Part shown: positions 7,181 to 14,288 of the stretch, one piece after another
Layout of the letters: each line of letters begins with the position of its first letter
How positions within the stretch are numbered: position 1 is the first letter of the stretch
Assembly: GCA_964636865.1 (NCBI GenBank)
Contig: CAZWVJ010000026.1
Coordinates: 1 to 22,934, forward strand
DNA: 22,934 bases
DNA from: B1SED10-75 sp964636865
GTDB lineage: Bacteria; Bacillota; Dethiobacteria; DTU022; PWGO01
Direction of reading: 5' to 3'
Translations under genes and position numbers: made by a program
Notes under the pieces: model-generated
What the model saw: the letters and a program-made list of their open reading frames with translations, nothing else
Told to the model about the DNA's origin: nothing
The model's database searches: none

Positions 7181-7758
7181 TTAATATTAAGTTTTTTCAT
7201 CTCAGGTGGCTAACTACCTAAAACTTGAACTGACTAATCTTTCTATTTGCTTGATTGGCGGCAAATCTATTTCCTTTATAGCTTTTAAATACTGTTTTTC
7301 TTATTTTTAATGTTTTAGCAAGAATTTTAAAAACTCGAACCAAATTTGTAAATAACCACAATATTAAAGAATGGAGGTTTCTTAATATAGCAAAAAAATC
7401 AACTAGGTTTAATTGAATTAGAAAAGTTATTACGGCATTCCATATGAAAAACTTTTCAACAAGATATGATAGAAATCCTTTCACTTATTGATGGTGGACG
7501 AGTATAATTCAGTAGTTAAACAAGGCTGAGAAATATAAAGAAGCTTCAGGGGATATTTAATCCGTGCTCCTCGCAGAGAGGACTGATGTAGAGAAGAGTA
7601 TAAAGGTCTCATATTCAAGGGGGCATCAAGTATTATGAAGAGTCGTGCTATTAGAGCAAGGGGAGCAAGGAATTTTGAGGATATAGGATTCTCACCTTGA
7701 TTAACAAAATTCTGCAGGTTATAATATGAAATATAAATAATAAATAAACATATTAAGT
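7134..7758. other. AT-rich intergenic region before the tRNA
   Basis: This stretch holds the duplicated start region of the kinase-like gene and the tRNA promoter at its right end. An 88-codon hydrophobic open frame (7218-7484, minus) lacks a ribosome-binding site and is not called. The remainder (about 7490-7690) shows no gene I can support. Confidence 0.5.
7697..7725 (+). promoter_or_regulatory. Sigma-A promoter of tRNA-Arg
   Basis: TTGATT (7697-7702), a 17-base spacer and a perfect TATAAT (7720-7725), placed 34 bases before the mature tRNA. Confidence 0.85.
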
Positions 7759-7834
7759 GCGCCTGTAGCTCAGGGGATAGAGCAGCGGATTCCTAATCCG
7801 TTAGTCGGGGGTTCGAATCCTCCCAGGCGCACCA
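7759..7834 (+). tRNA. tRNA-Arg (anticodon CCT)
   Basis: A complete cloverleaf of 76 bases with encoded CCA. The acceptor GCGCCTG pairs with CAGGCGC. The D arm has GCTC/GAGC. The anticodon stem GCGGA/TCCGT encloses TTCCTAA, giving anticodon CCT, which reads AGG. The T arm is GGGGG-TTCGAAT-CCTCC. It has its own promoter, and a short T-run follows. An integrase remnant starts 48 bases downstream, so the 3' half probably served as an attachment site for a mobile element. Confidence 0.95.
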
Positions 7835-7859
7835 TTTTTGTGGCATGGCACTTATTATT

Positions 7860-7877
7860 GTGTGCCTATAGTGTGCC
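7860..7877. repeat. Direct GTGTGCC repeats next to the tRNA
   Basis: GTGTGCC occurs at 7860-7866 and 7871-7877, between the tRNA 3' end and the integrase remnant. The position would suit recombinase arm-binding or accessory sites, but this is only inference. Confidence 0.35.
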
Positions 7878-7882
7878 GATCC

Positions 7883-8132
7883 TTAAAAAAGCATATCTTC
7901 CAGCTTATTAGTGGCTTCTTTTTGCATGTTAGGGAAAACATGATTGTATTTATCTAATATCGATTGCAAACTATCATAAGCTATTTGCGCTTCACATGAC
8001 CTAATCTTTCGCTAACAACCTTTGGACTCTCTCCACTCTTAAGGAGAAATGTTGCACATGTATGACGCCAATCATAAAGTCGTATATCCTAAGTAAACCT
8101 GCTTGTTTCATCTTCATTTTCGTTGTTTTAAA
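7883..8132 (-). pseudogene. Tyrosine recombinase (phage/ICE integrase) C-terminal remnant
   Basis: Read on the minus strand, three frames must be joined to recover an integrase C-terminus. First comes FKTTKMKMKQAGLLRI, then IRLYDWRHTCATFLLKSGES continuing PKVVSERLGHV, then a new frame with ILDKYNHVFPNMQKEATNKL and LEDMLF before the TAA at 7885-7883. The RHT box, the LGH box and the YxHV catalytic-tyrosine segment are all in family order, but at least two frameshifts break the gene. The N-terminal arm-binding part is missing or unrecognisable, and the HxxR histidine is Tyr (YDWR). Its 3' end points at tRNA-Arg only 48 bases away, the usual arrangement when an element integrates into a tRNA gene. 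The other attachment copy is not in the window. Confidence 0.8.
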
Positions 8133-8343
8133 ATTGGAGATAACAATTTGAGCAATTTTTCCGTCTTCTAAAGTAATAATTAGCCATGGACCAAAATAAG
8201 CATGTTCATAATGTATTAATAATGGATCTATATTTGCATCATAATAAATTCCTCCACTTTTCCCATACTCATAACACTCCCCCTCATAAAAGGCCTATCT
8301 TCCAGATCTCCATAAAGAACTTTTTAGAGGGTAACTCTATCGT

Positions 8344-8901
8344 CTAAACGTTTATCTTCTCAACGTCGCCGGTAAGAGTACCAATTTGCATCATAAACTT
8401 GGTCTGCGGGACAGAAAACCTTCCCTTTAGCTTGGTTTCAATAAGCTCAATATTTATTCCGCAACGCTCAACTGTATCCAGGTAAGCAAATTTAGAGGTA
8501 GTTCCGCCGGCAGTATTGATGTAACCCTGCTGGATCACTTCCACCCCAGCCTCTTTTAAGCTCGATATCCTTTGATCAAAGTCTGAGACAAAAAACCCCA
8601 GGTGATGCAGTCCGCCTCCCTTATTTATTACCTCGGAATAGACACTTTCCTCCTTAGACATTACACCGATGAGTTCTATCTGCACTTTTCCACTGTAGGC
8701 AAATAGCATGTCTAGATTTATGTCAATTTTTTCCCCACGGTAATAAATTTCTTCTTCTTCAGCCTTCGTCCGAAACCAGGGATTAAGTTGGAACATTTTT
8801 GCATAATAGTCCAGCATAGTTTCCAGGTCTGCGGTGACAATACCGATCTGGCCTAATTTGGGAAGATCAAATTTTTCAATGACCCCTTCAACCGAGTTCA
8901 T
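8344..8901 (-). CDS. VOC-superfamily (glyoxalase-like) protein
   Basis: A 185-residue soluble protein with two beta-alpha-beta-beta-beta modules of the vicinal oxygen chelate fold. Module one begins LGQIGIVTADLETMLDYYAK (16-35) and contains VQIELIG (73-79). Module two begins GLHHLGFFVSD (97-107) and contains INIELIET (149-156). The layout resembles methylmalonyl-CoA epimerase and Glyoxalase_4 proteins. Their four metal ligands (His, Gln/Glu, His, Glu) would correspond to Gln18, Glu76 or Gln74, His99/100 and Glu152; the first position is not histidine, so metal binding may differ. About 25 extra C-terminal residues follow the fold. The start is ATG at 8901, with AAGGGGGGG upstream. It stands alone, beside the integrase scar, so it may be element cargo or flanking chromosome. 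Substrate unknown. Confidence 0.8.
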   Translation of the reverse strand: MNSVEGVIEKFDLPKLGQIGIVTADLETMLDYYAKMFQLNPWFRTKAEEEEIYYRGEKIDINLDMLFAYSGKVQIELIGVMSKEESVYSEVINKGGGLHHLGFFVSDFDQRISSLKEAGVEVIQQGYINTAGGTTSKFAYLDTVERCGINIELIETKLKGRFSVPQTKFMMQIGTLTGDVEKINV

Positions 8902-9097
8902 CTAATCCCCCCCTTAATAAGATTATTATAAACTATCAAATGCTCTTTAATTAAGTTTAAATATAACTACTCAGGATGTTCATAAACAACCACCCTGCTT
9001 TACCTTCAAAAGTCGAGATTTAGTAAGAAATAGCTATAGTAACAGTAATAAATGTCTTAGTTGCCAAGCACCAGTAGATACATTTAATTTCTAATAA

Positions 9098-9523
9098 TTA
9101 ACTGCTTTTGCCAGGCCACTGCCGTTCTTTCGCCGCCAAAACCAGTCCTATAGCCTGGCACAGCATGGGGATAAATATAACAAAATAAGGCCCGCCTACT
9201 TCTGCTACGATATAAGTAAAATAAGCAAAGGGACCGGCAAAGATAATCAGGGCCACCAATAAAGAGAGCCAAGCTGCTCTGTGCTGCCAGGCTAAACTAC
9301 CCGTGCCCAGTATAAAAATACCCAAGACGATAAACAACAAGCCATTTACGCTCACCAGAGTGGTCATCAAATCCGCCACACCCGGATCGCCGCTAAAAAG
9401 CTCTGCTGCAGTCATCCCGATAATATCTTCGTGGTAGGGCGCCAGCGGCCAAATCACGTAGAGCACCCCGAAAACCAGCAGGAACAGGGTCGATATTCCA
9501 AAAAATACATTGGATTTCTTCAT
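9098..9523 (-). CDS. Four-helix membrane protein, tandem paralogue 1
   Basis: A 141-residue membrane protein with four hydrophobic segments (about 6-26, 55-75, 83-103, 112-131). The signature YVIWPLAPYHEDIIGM follows the first helix, and AEVGGPY precedes the last. It closely resembles the next two genes upstream, giving an operon of three paralogues on one strand. A longer reading from 9559 is possible, but AAGGAGG sits 7 bases before the ATG at 9523 and the MKKS start matches the paralogues. I recognise no named family. Within the block encoding the APYHEDIIGM segment it is more similar to paralogue 3 than to paralogue 2, its immediate neighbour. Confidence 0.75.
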   Translation of the reverse strand: MKKSNVFFGISTLFLLVFGVLYVIWPLAPYHEDIIGMTAAELFSGDPGVADLMTTLVSVNGLLFIVLGIFILGTGSLAWQHRAAWLSLLVALIIFAGPFAYFTYIVAEVGGPYFVIFIPMLCQAIGLVLAAKERQWPGKSS

Positions 9524-9609
9524 CATATGACCTCCTTGTATACTATGAGCAGCCTCCAATTAGAGTTTAAATTTCGAGTTAACTACTTGAGTTCATACCG
9601 CTGCTCTCT

Positions 9610-10026
9610 TTAGGTATCTGCCGCCTGATTATTTCGTTCGCGCACTGCCAGTATCAAGCCTATAAGCTGCAACAGAATAACGACAATAACTACGGGGTAA
9701 GGCCCTCCTGTCTCGGCCACAATATAAGTGAGGGGAAGAGCAAATATAATCACCACTGCCAGCAGAGAGTACCAGACCAGCCTGTTTTGCCAGGTTAGGG
9801 TACCCAGAGTGAACGTAAAAATTCCCAGAGCCAAGAAAGATAGCCCGGTAACATTTACCAGTGTCAGCATCAAGTCGGCAATTTCCGGGTGACCAGCCAC
9901 AAATTCTGCAGCACTCATACCGATGGCTTCTTCATAATAGGGAGCCAAAGGCCAGATCAAATAAAGCACACCAAACAACAGAAAAACCAGAGCCGAAACA
10001 GCAAACAAAATAGTTGACTTTTTCAT
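9610..10026 (-). CDS. Four-helix membrane protein, tandem paralogue 2
   Basis: A 138-residue protein of the same unnamed family, with four predicted helices, YLIWPLAPYYEEAIGM after helix 1 and YIVAETGGPY before helix 4. The start is ATG 10026, preceded by AAGGAGGTCATAAA. It lies 24 bases after paralogue 3 and 86 bases before paralogue 1, so the three are probably co-transcribed. No catalytic residues are evident. The invariant charged/aromatic loop between helices 1 and 2 is probably the functional part and would face the cell exterior if the N-terminus is inside. Confidence 0.75.
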   Translation of the reverse strand: MKKSTILFAVSALVFLLFGVLYLIWPLAPYYEEAIGMSAAEFVAGHPEIADLMLTLVNVTGLSFLALGIFTFTLGTLTWQNRLVWYSLLAVVIIFALPLTYIVAETGGPYPVVIVVILLQLIGLILAVRERNNQAADT

Positions 10027-10050
10027 TTTATGACCTCCTTGCGTAAATTA

Positions 10051-10473
10051 TTATTTTCCATTTGTAAATAATCTTTCTTCCCTTTCAAAGAAAGCTAAAA
10101 TCAGGCCTATCACCTGAACAAGGATAACTATTATAATCATGAGGTACGGGCCTCCGGTTTCCGCTACTATATAACTTAAAGGCAAGGCAAAAAATACTAT
10201 CGCCAAAAGGATAGAATACCATGCTATTCTGCTTTGCCAGGCTAAAAACCCCATACTTATCATCAAAATTCCCATTCCAATAAATGTTAAACCGGTAACA
10301 TTTACCCCTGTTAATAATAAATATGCGATATCCGGAGAACTAGAAACCAGGTCTGTTGAGTTCATTCCAATAATATCTTCGTGGTAAGGCGCCAACGGCC
10401 AAATCACGTAAAGCACACCGAAAATTAGAAGAAACAAAGCCGATAACCCAAAAATAATCGTAGACTTCTTCAC
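10051..10473 (-). CDS. Four-helix membrane protein, tandem paralogue 3
   Basis: A 140-residue member of the same family and first gene of the trio. The frame stays open up to 10497, but GAGAGG just upstream of two consecutive GTG codons (10476, 10473) and the VKKSTIIFG match to its paralogues favour GTG 10473. It shares YVIWPLAPYHEDIIGM with paralogue 1 and YIVAETGGPY with paralogue 2. The long AT-rich upstream region (10474-10680) must contain the operon promoter, but no confident -35/-10 pair was seen there. Function unknown. Confidence 0.72.
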   Translation of the reverse strand: MKKSTIIFGLSALFLLIFGVLYVIWPLAPYHEDIIGMNSTDLVSSSPDIAYLLLTGVNVTGLTFIGMGILMISMGFLAWQSRIAWYSILLAIVFFALPLSYIVAETGGPYLMIIIVILVQVIGLILAFFEREERLFTNGK

Positions 10474-10714
10474 CACAATCCTCTCCCCCCACCACAATAA
10501 TTTTTTGGGGAATACAACTTAAAAAATGCAAATCCTGCTTCTTTGAGATAGAACAACCAAATAATATTTTTTGATAGTAAATTAATATAATGTAGTAGTT
10601 ATTTATTTCTTTTTTATTTTTTTCTAATTTTAGCAACATATTTCCTGCAATATGTTTAAAATTTTATTAAATTTTTTTCAAGCAGAACTTTGAATGTATG
10701 GGACAGGGGAGCAT

Positions 10715-10747
10715 GGGATATGGGACAAGTCCTTTGCCCCATATCCC
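10715..10747. repeat. Perfect 10-bp inverted repeat
   Basis: GGGATATGGG (10715-10724) and CCCATATCCC (10738-10747) with a 13-base loop. No T-run follows on either strand, so it looks more like one of the G-rich repeat hairpins than a terminator. Confidence 0.6.
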
Positions 10748-10773
10748 TGACAGAAACAATTTAAGTTAAAACT

Positions 10774-10803
10774 CTGGCAGAAATGAGAAATAAATGATAT
10801 TAT
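10774..10803 (+). promoter_or_regulatory. Possible promoter of the lipoprotein leader
   Basis: CTGGCA (10774-10779), an 18-base spacer and TATTAT (10798-10803). It is moderately close to consensus and suitably placed before the stem-loop leader. Confidence 0.4.
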
Positions 10804-10823
10804 AAATAATAGAAAAGCATAAA

Positions 10824-10873
10824 AGCAACAGGTTAAGGGGCCATTTCTCCCCCTTATCTTAATGCTGTTTGCT
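10824..10873 (+). promoter_or_regulatory. Long imperfect stem-loop in the 5' leader
   Basis: AGCAACAG (10824-10831) pairs with CTGTTTGCT (10865-10873, one bulge) and AAGGGG (10835-10840) with CCCCTT (10850-10855). GTTAAAACT (10765-10773) could also pair with AGTTTTAAC (10882-10890). No known riboswitch consensus was recognised. Confidence 0.4.
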
Positions 10874-10906
10874 CAGCTTTAAGTTTTAACGAAAGGGAGG
10901 TGTGAA

Positions 10907-10927
10907 ATGGCTCAATTTATTATATAA
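10907..10927 (+). CDS. Six-codon leader ORF (MAQFII)
   Basis: GGGAGG (10895-10900) stands 6 bases before ATG GCT CAA TTT ATT ATA TAA. It is too short for a protein but has a better ribosome-binding site than many real genes. It lies after the stem-loop and about 85 bases before the lipoprotein gene. It could be a leader peptide used for attenuation, or the start of a lost gene. Confidence 0.35.
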   Translation: MAQFII

Positions 10928-11012
10928 CCCCGTCATATAGCCCATCATGTAGTATGAAAAAGTGGAAAACCCAAACAAACAAAGTAGAAAATGCTAGGAG
11001 GTATGAAGAGGT

Positions 11013-11396
11013 ATGAAGATGAAAAACAAACCATTATTCATTTCAATATTAGTGCTAACGTTAATTATTTTGATGACTGTTTCACTGGGGTGTGAGCTTC
11101 AGTGTACGCATAATCATAAGTTGCAAGTAATTAATGATGCGGGAAACAGCCTTCCCATCCATGCATCTATAGAAGGTGGGGTGGGATCCGGCGCTCCCAA
11201 AATAGAACCCGGCAGCAGCCATACTTTTGAAATTCCCATTAGAGAAGAGATGGAAATGGATGCAGCTTCAGTATCTTTAACCATTTCAAGAAACGAAGAA
11301 ATTTTAAGTGTAGAACACATTATGATGGGAAGTAGGAATGTAACGGCTACTGTATACGAAGCTATAACCGGCGGTATTGTAACTCAAGTGGAATAA
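11013..11396 (+). CDS. Small lipoprotein of unknown function
   Basis: A 127-residue exported protein. A lysine-rich N-terminus and a hydrophobic stretch (8-24) lead to the lipobox VSLGC with Cys27, so the mature protein should be lipid-anchored outside the membrane. The mature part of about 100 residues begins CELQCTHNH and contains a predicted all-beta domain with VINDAGNSLPIHASI and alternating polar/nonpolar segments ending VTATVYEAITGG, suggestive of a carboxypeptidase-regulatory or immunoglobulin-like sandwich. I do not recognise the family. Starts at 11013 and 11019 are both possible. AGGAGG (10996-11001) is 11 bases from the first, and a partly duplicated GAGGTATGAA (10999-11008, 11009-11018) brings a second weak site close. 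It is monocistronic, convergent with fxsA across a hairpin terminator. Confidence 0.75.
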   Translation: MKMKNKPLFISILVLTLIILMTVSLGCELQCTHNHKLQVINDAGNSLPIHASIEGGVGSGAPKIEPGSSHTFEIPIREEMEMDAASVSLTISRNEEILSVEHIMMGSRNVTATVYEAITGGIVTQVE

Positions 11397-11410
11397 TATT
11401 ATAACTCACC

Positions 11411-11437
11411 GGGACAAGGGAACAACTCCCTTGTCCC
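11411..11437. terminator. Hairpin terminator between convergent genes
   Basis: GGGACAAGGGA (11411-11421) and TCCCTTGTCCC (11427-11437) make a perfect 11-bp stem with a 5-base loop. It lies between the 3' ends of the lipoprotein gene and fxsA. T-rich sequence follows about 10 bases later on the plus strand. Its core resembles the dispersed GGGACGGGG hairpins. Confidence 0.65.
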
Positions 11438-11452
11438 ACGTAATAACATTTT

Positions 11453-11842
11453 TTATTGCCAGTAGATGAAATAGGAACTTTCGTCCATTTTGCTTTTCAT
11501 TTTGCGGCGCAAAATTTTTTTGACAACCATACGAGTAATAGGGATAAGCAGGGAAAAGCCCAAGACATCAGTTACCAATCCCGGAGTTAACAGAAAAGCG
11601 CCACCTACCAGGATGCATGCCCCATCCAGGAGCTGCTCACCGGGATGGTCAACCATTGCCATGTCCGAGCTTAACCTGTGAATAACGCTTAGCCCCTGGG
11701 ATTTGGCCAGTATAACTCCAAAAAAGCCCGTTGAGGCCACTATCAGAATGGTAGGCCAGGTACCGATTATCTTACCGACTTCAATGAGTAACCATAACTC
11801 ACCTACCGGAACGAGAGTAAACAAGGCAAAATATTTTAGCAT
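11453..11842 (-). CDS. fxsA: FxsA family membrane protein
   Basis: A 129-residue cytoplasmic-membrane protein with three to four hydrophobic segments. LFTLVPVGELWLLIEVGKII (7-26), GTWPTILIVASTGFFGVILA and the later GGAFLLTPGLVTDVLGFSLLIP segment are the hallmarks of the FxsA family. In E. coli, extra FxsA relieves exclusion of phage T7 by the F plasmid (PifA), but the ordinary cellular role remains unclear. The C-terminus is basic (VVKKILRRKMKSKM). The start is ATG 11842, with AGGAGTG 8 bases upstream. It is divergent from the 714-residue membrane-anchored protein and convergent with the lipoprotein. Confidence 0.92.
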   Translation of the reverse strand: MLKYFALFTLVPVGELWLLIEVGKIIGTWPTILIVASTGFFGVILAKSQGLSVIHRLSSDMAMVDHPGEQLLDGACILVGGAFLLTPGLVTDVLGFSLLIPITRMVVKKILRRKMKSKMDESSYFIYWQ

Positions 11843-11877
11843 ATCTTATGCACTCCTGATTGATTGGTAGTAATAAA

Positions 11878-11886
11878 ATTATAACA
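11878..11886 (-). promoter_or_regulatory. Extended -10 promoter of fxsA
   Basis: On the minus strand TGTTATAAT (11886-11878) combines an extended TGn with a perfect -10. A poor -35 (TTAAAG) is 17 bases upstream. The start codon is about 36 bases downstream. Confidence 0.5.
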
Positions 11887-11981
11887 TGTTTTAATGTTTA
11901 CTTTAATTGTTCCTTAAAAGGAATTTCTTTTCCATACATAGAATATAAAAGTATCATTTAGGGTGGAGAATTCTTCATTTT

Positions 11982-14126
11982 ATGAAAAGAGAGTACCGTA
12001 AAAACCACAAATATAAAAAAGAAAAAAATCCCGGTCGCTGGAAAAAAGTCTTGCTCATAACCGGGCTGATTATATTGCTGTTAATCGTTTCAGGGTGGTT
12101 TGCCCTGGAGCGTATAACCCTTGTAGAGCCCGAGTGGCCTGCCATACCTGACATTGACCCCTTTCCGGAGCGACCTTCTCCCGACGATCCCCCTTTTCAT
12201 CGCGAACCTTTTGCGCCCACCTTTGAAGAAAGGCGGGAGGCTTATATAGATTGGGCAGCAGAGCACTCCCCTGAAGGACTTGACGGCGAGATAATACTCC
12301 TTGAAGCGGGAAAAGAAACCGTAGATGATGAACTGCTCCAGGAATCCATTGAAAGGCTGGACAAGCGGGTAGATAACTCCGACTTTACCATGAACAGGCT
12401 TGTCCGTATCTACTACAAGTATAAGGACCGCCTTTCCAAAGAACAAAAGGAAGAACTTAAACGAGCCTTCCTTGATTTTAGATACTGGCTCGATGAACCG
12501 GACCCGACCGACTCCGAAGCTCAGCTGTTTACCGAAAATCATCAGATAGCAACCCGTTCCAACGAATATTTAGCGGGACAACTTTTTCCCGATGAAACAT
12601 TTACGAACGTGGATCGTGATGGGAACTGGCGCAAAGAACGGGCCCGGGAAGCCATCGAAAACTGGATCGACCTGCGGTCGCGTACAGGATTGGCTGAATG
12701 GAACTCCATTACTTACTATCGGTTTAATTTGGGCGCCCTCCTGAATATCATTGATTTTGCCGAAGACGAAGAACTTGTTAAGAAGGCTACCATGATGACG
12801 GATCTGCTTCTTTTTGATATGGTGGTTGATTCCTACTACGGCAACTGGACCACCAGTCACGGCCGGGTAAGCCCGGAAATGGTCCAAAGCGCCGCCAACG
12901 ATCTTATGATCAATACTCAGGCCTTACTCTGGGGATTGGGCCGTTTTGAAGATGCCCAAATCTGCACAACGGCGCTGGCTACCAGCGAGAACTATGATCC
13001 CCCTCCCGTCTTTTATGAAATTGCCCACCATCATCCCGAAGAAATAACCAACCTGGAACGTCATTCGTTTAATGTAACCGAAGAAGATGCCCGGCGCTAC
13101 GGCCTTGATTTTGAAAGCCCTGAATCGATGAAAGTCTGGCTCTCCAAAGGCGTATTTTTAGAACCCCAATTATTAGACCTAACCTTTAAAGTAGCCGATG
13201 AATGGAACCTATGGTCAATCGCCGGAGACGAACCCCTGCTTATAAGCCTTGCCCGCATCGGTAAATGGATAGATGATATAACAAATATTGGCATCCTTAC
13301 CTGGGGCATTGAAAATATGGGTATAGAGTATAAAGGCGCCGCTCTTACCGAGGTTAACAAAATTACTTATCGCACCCCGGACTACTCCCTGGCTAACGCT
13401 CAATCATTCCGGCCCGGAGAAAAAGGATATCAGCAGCTCATTTGGCGGGCTACCTTAGCCCCCTATGCGCAGGTTTTTGTTAATAACCCGGGGCGTATGA
13501 GTGACGGCCGTCCCGGTTACTGGCATGGAAATGGTCGCCTACCCCGCAGCGCCCAGCACCGCAACCTGCTCATATGCCTTTATGATATAGATCGTCACAG
13601 AGGCTTCCTGGAACCGAATCACTTTGCTTTTACACATGCTTATTTCCCCCGCTGGGCTTTCGACCGGGTAAAGGAAGTGGAAGCTGACGAAGGAGGCGGA
13701 TGGGTCTTCGGTGAAAAAGATGATGGTTACGTGGCCCTTTACTCACACCAGCCTTATCGCTGGCGGGAAGAAGGACCCGATGCCGGACAGGAAATAATAG
13801 CCCTGGGCCATCAGAACGTTTGGATCTGTCAGATGGGGCGTAAAAAAGATGACGGTTCCTTTGATGAATTCATTGAATCGGTAACTAATGCTCCTCTGCA
13901 GGTTGATGGTCTGGATGTTGTATTTGAAGCCCCCGGGGTAGGCACGGCCAGCTTTGGCTGGGAAGATCCCCTTGTGGTTGACGGCGAAGAAATACCCCTG
14001 GAAGATTACCCCCGCTGGGACAATCCGTACGCCAATGTGGATTTCGACAGCGAGGAATTTACCATATCCCACGCCGGAGAAGAACTTCACCTTGATTTTG
14101 CAAACAACGAGAGAACCATAAAATAA
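11982..14126 (+). CDS. Membrane-anchored protein, possible polysaccharide lyase (alpha/alpha-toroid type)
   Basis: A 714-residue protein with a basic N-terminus and one transmembrane helix (22-42), then a proline-rich linker (49-80) and a large acidic extracellular region. Residues 85-460 look mainly helical and 470-710 mainly beta, the two-part plan of heparinase/alginate-lyase-like enzymes. Conserved-looking polar motifs are TENHQIATRS (184-193), TTSHGRV (290-296), and the strand region NPGRMSDGRPGYWHGNGRLP (502-521) followed by RSAQHRN. Asn-His and Tyr/His clusters like these form the active sites of such lyases, but I cannot match a defined PL family, so substrate and even activity are inference. 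The start is ATG 11982, after GGTGGAG about 13 bases upstream. It is monocistronic; downstream lie two REP-like repeats before a convergent gene. No catalytic partner genes are adjacent. Confidence 0.6.
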   Translation: MKREYRKNHKYKKEKNPGRWKKVLLITGLIILLLIVSGWFALERITLVEPEWPAIPDIDPFPERPSPDDPPFHREPFAPTFEERREAYIDWAAEHSPEGLDGEIILLEAGKETVDDELLQESIERLDKRVDNSDFTMNRLVRIYYKYKDRLSKEQKEELKRAFLDFRYWLDEPDPTDSEAQLFTENHQIATRSNEYLAGQLFPDETFTNVDRDGNWRKERAREAIENWIDLRSRTGLAEWNSITYYRFNLGALLNIIDFAEDEELVKKATMMTDLLLFDMVVDSYYGNWTTSHGRVSPEMVQSAANDLMINTQALLWGLGRFEDAQICTTALATSENYDPPPVFYEIAHHHPEEITNLERHSFNVTEEDARRYGLDFESPESMKVWLSKGVFLEPQLLDLTFKVADEWNLWSIAGDEPLLISLARIGKWIDDITNIGILTWGIENMGIEYKGAALTEVNKITYRTPDYSLANAQSFRPGEKGYQQLIWRATLAPYAQVFVNNPGRMSDGRPGYWHGNGRLPRSAQHRNLLICLYDIDRHRGFLEPNHFAFTHAYFPRWAFDRVKEVEADEGGGWVFGEKDDGYVALYSHQPYRWREEGPDAGQEIIALGHQNVWICQMGRKKDDGSFDEFIESVTNAPLQVDGLDVVFEAPGVGTASFGWEDPLVVDGEEIPLEDYPRWDNPYANVDFDSEEFTISHAGEELHLDFANNERTIK

Positions 14127-14203
14127 AGCAAGGCAAACAACGGGCAAAGTGGTAAATAAAATCCAATTAATATCATTAGAATAATTAACTTCTAAATTAC
14201 TGG

Positions 14204-14273
14204 TGTGACAAAATTGCCCCGTCCCTACTGTCACGTCCAAGTGTGACAAAATTGCCCCGTCCCTACTGACACA
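14204..14273. repeat. Two tandem REP-like repeats (GTGACA type)
   Basis: Near-identical units at 14204-14234 and 14242-14273 (period 38) begin TGTGACAAAATTGCCCC, continue GTCCCTACTG and end TGTCAC or GACACA. The ends GTGACA and TGTCAC are inverted, enclosing a C-rich core that is the complement of GGGACGGGG. A third copy lies at 22886-22910. They separate two convergent genes. Confidence 0.85.
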
Positions 14274-14288
14274 TAATTATTGCCATTG

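Larger units (their letters stand above)
10474..11012. other. Divergent intergenic region with leader structures
   Basis: The left part (10474-10680) is very AT-rich and contains AACATATT-TCCTGC-AATATGTT (10635-10656), an 8-bp inverted repeat. The middle holds a GGGATATGGG hairpin (10715-10747). The right part holds a probable plus-strand promoter, a long imperfect stem-loop (10824-10873) and a six-codon reading frame ahead of the lipoprotein gene. Confidence 0.55.

Noticed and set aside
7218..7484. 88-codon hydrophobic open frame on the minus strand
   Set aside because: It would start at GTG with no Shine-Dalgarno. The composition follows the AT-rich DNA (Phe, Leu, Lys, Asn) and no motif is recognisable. 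It may be chance in gene-poor sequence.
7490..7690. Short plus-strand frame from GTG 7563
   Set aside because: It closes after about 25 codons, has no ribosome-binding site and resembles nothing recognised.
10824..10873. Leader stem-loop considered as a known riboswitch or T-box
   Set aside because: No T-box sequence, specifier loop or consensus core of a common riboswitch was found; left as an unassigned structure.
12090..12542. Open frames on the minus strand opposite the 714-residue gene (also at 12570-12887 and 13743-14249)
   Set aside because: These are mirror frames of a real coding region with no ribosome-binding sites and no protein-like motifs.
14204..14273. Two spaced repeats considered as a minimal CRISPR array
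   Set aside because: The gap between units is only 7 bases, the units have palindromic ends and a further copy is 8.6 kb away, which fits dispersed REP-like repeats.
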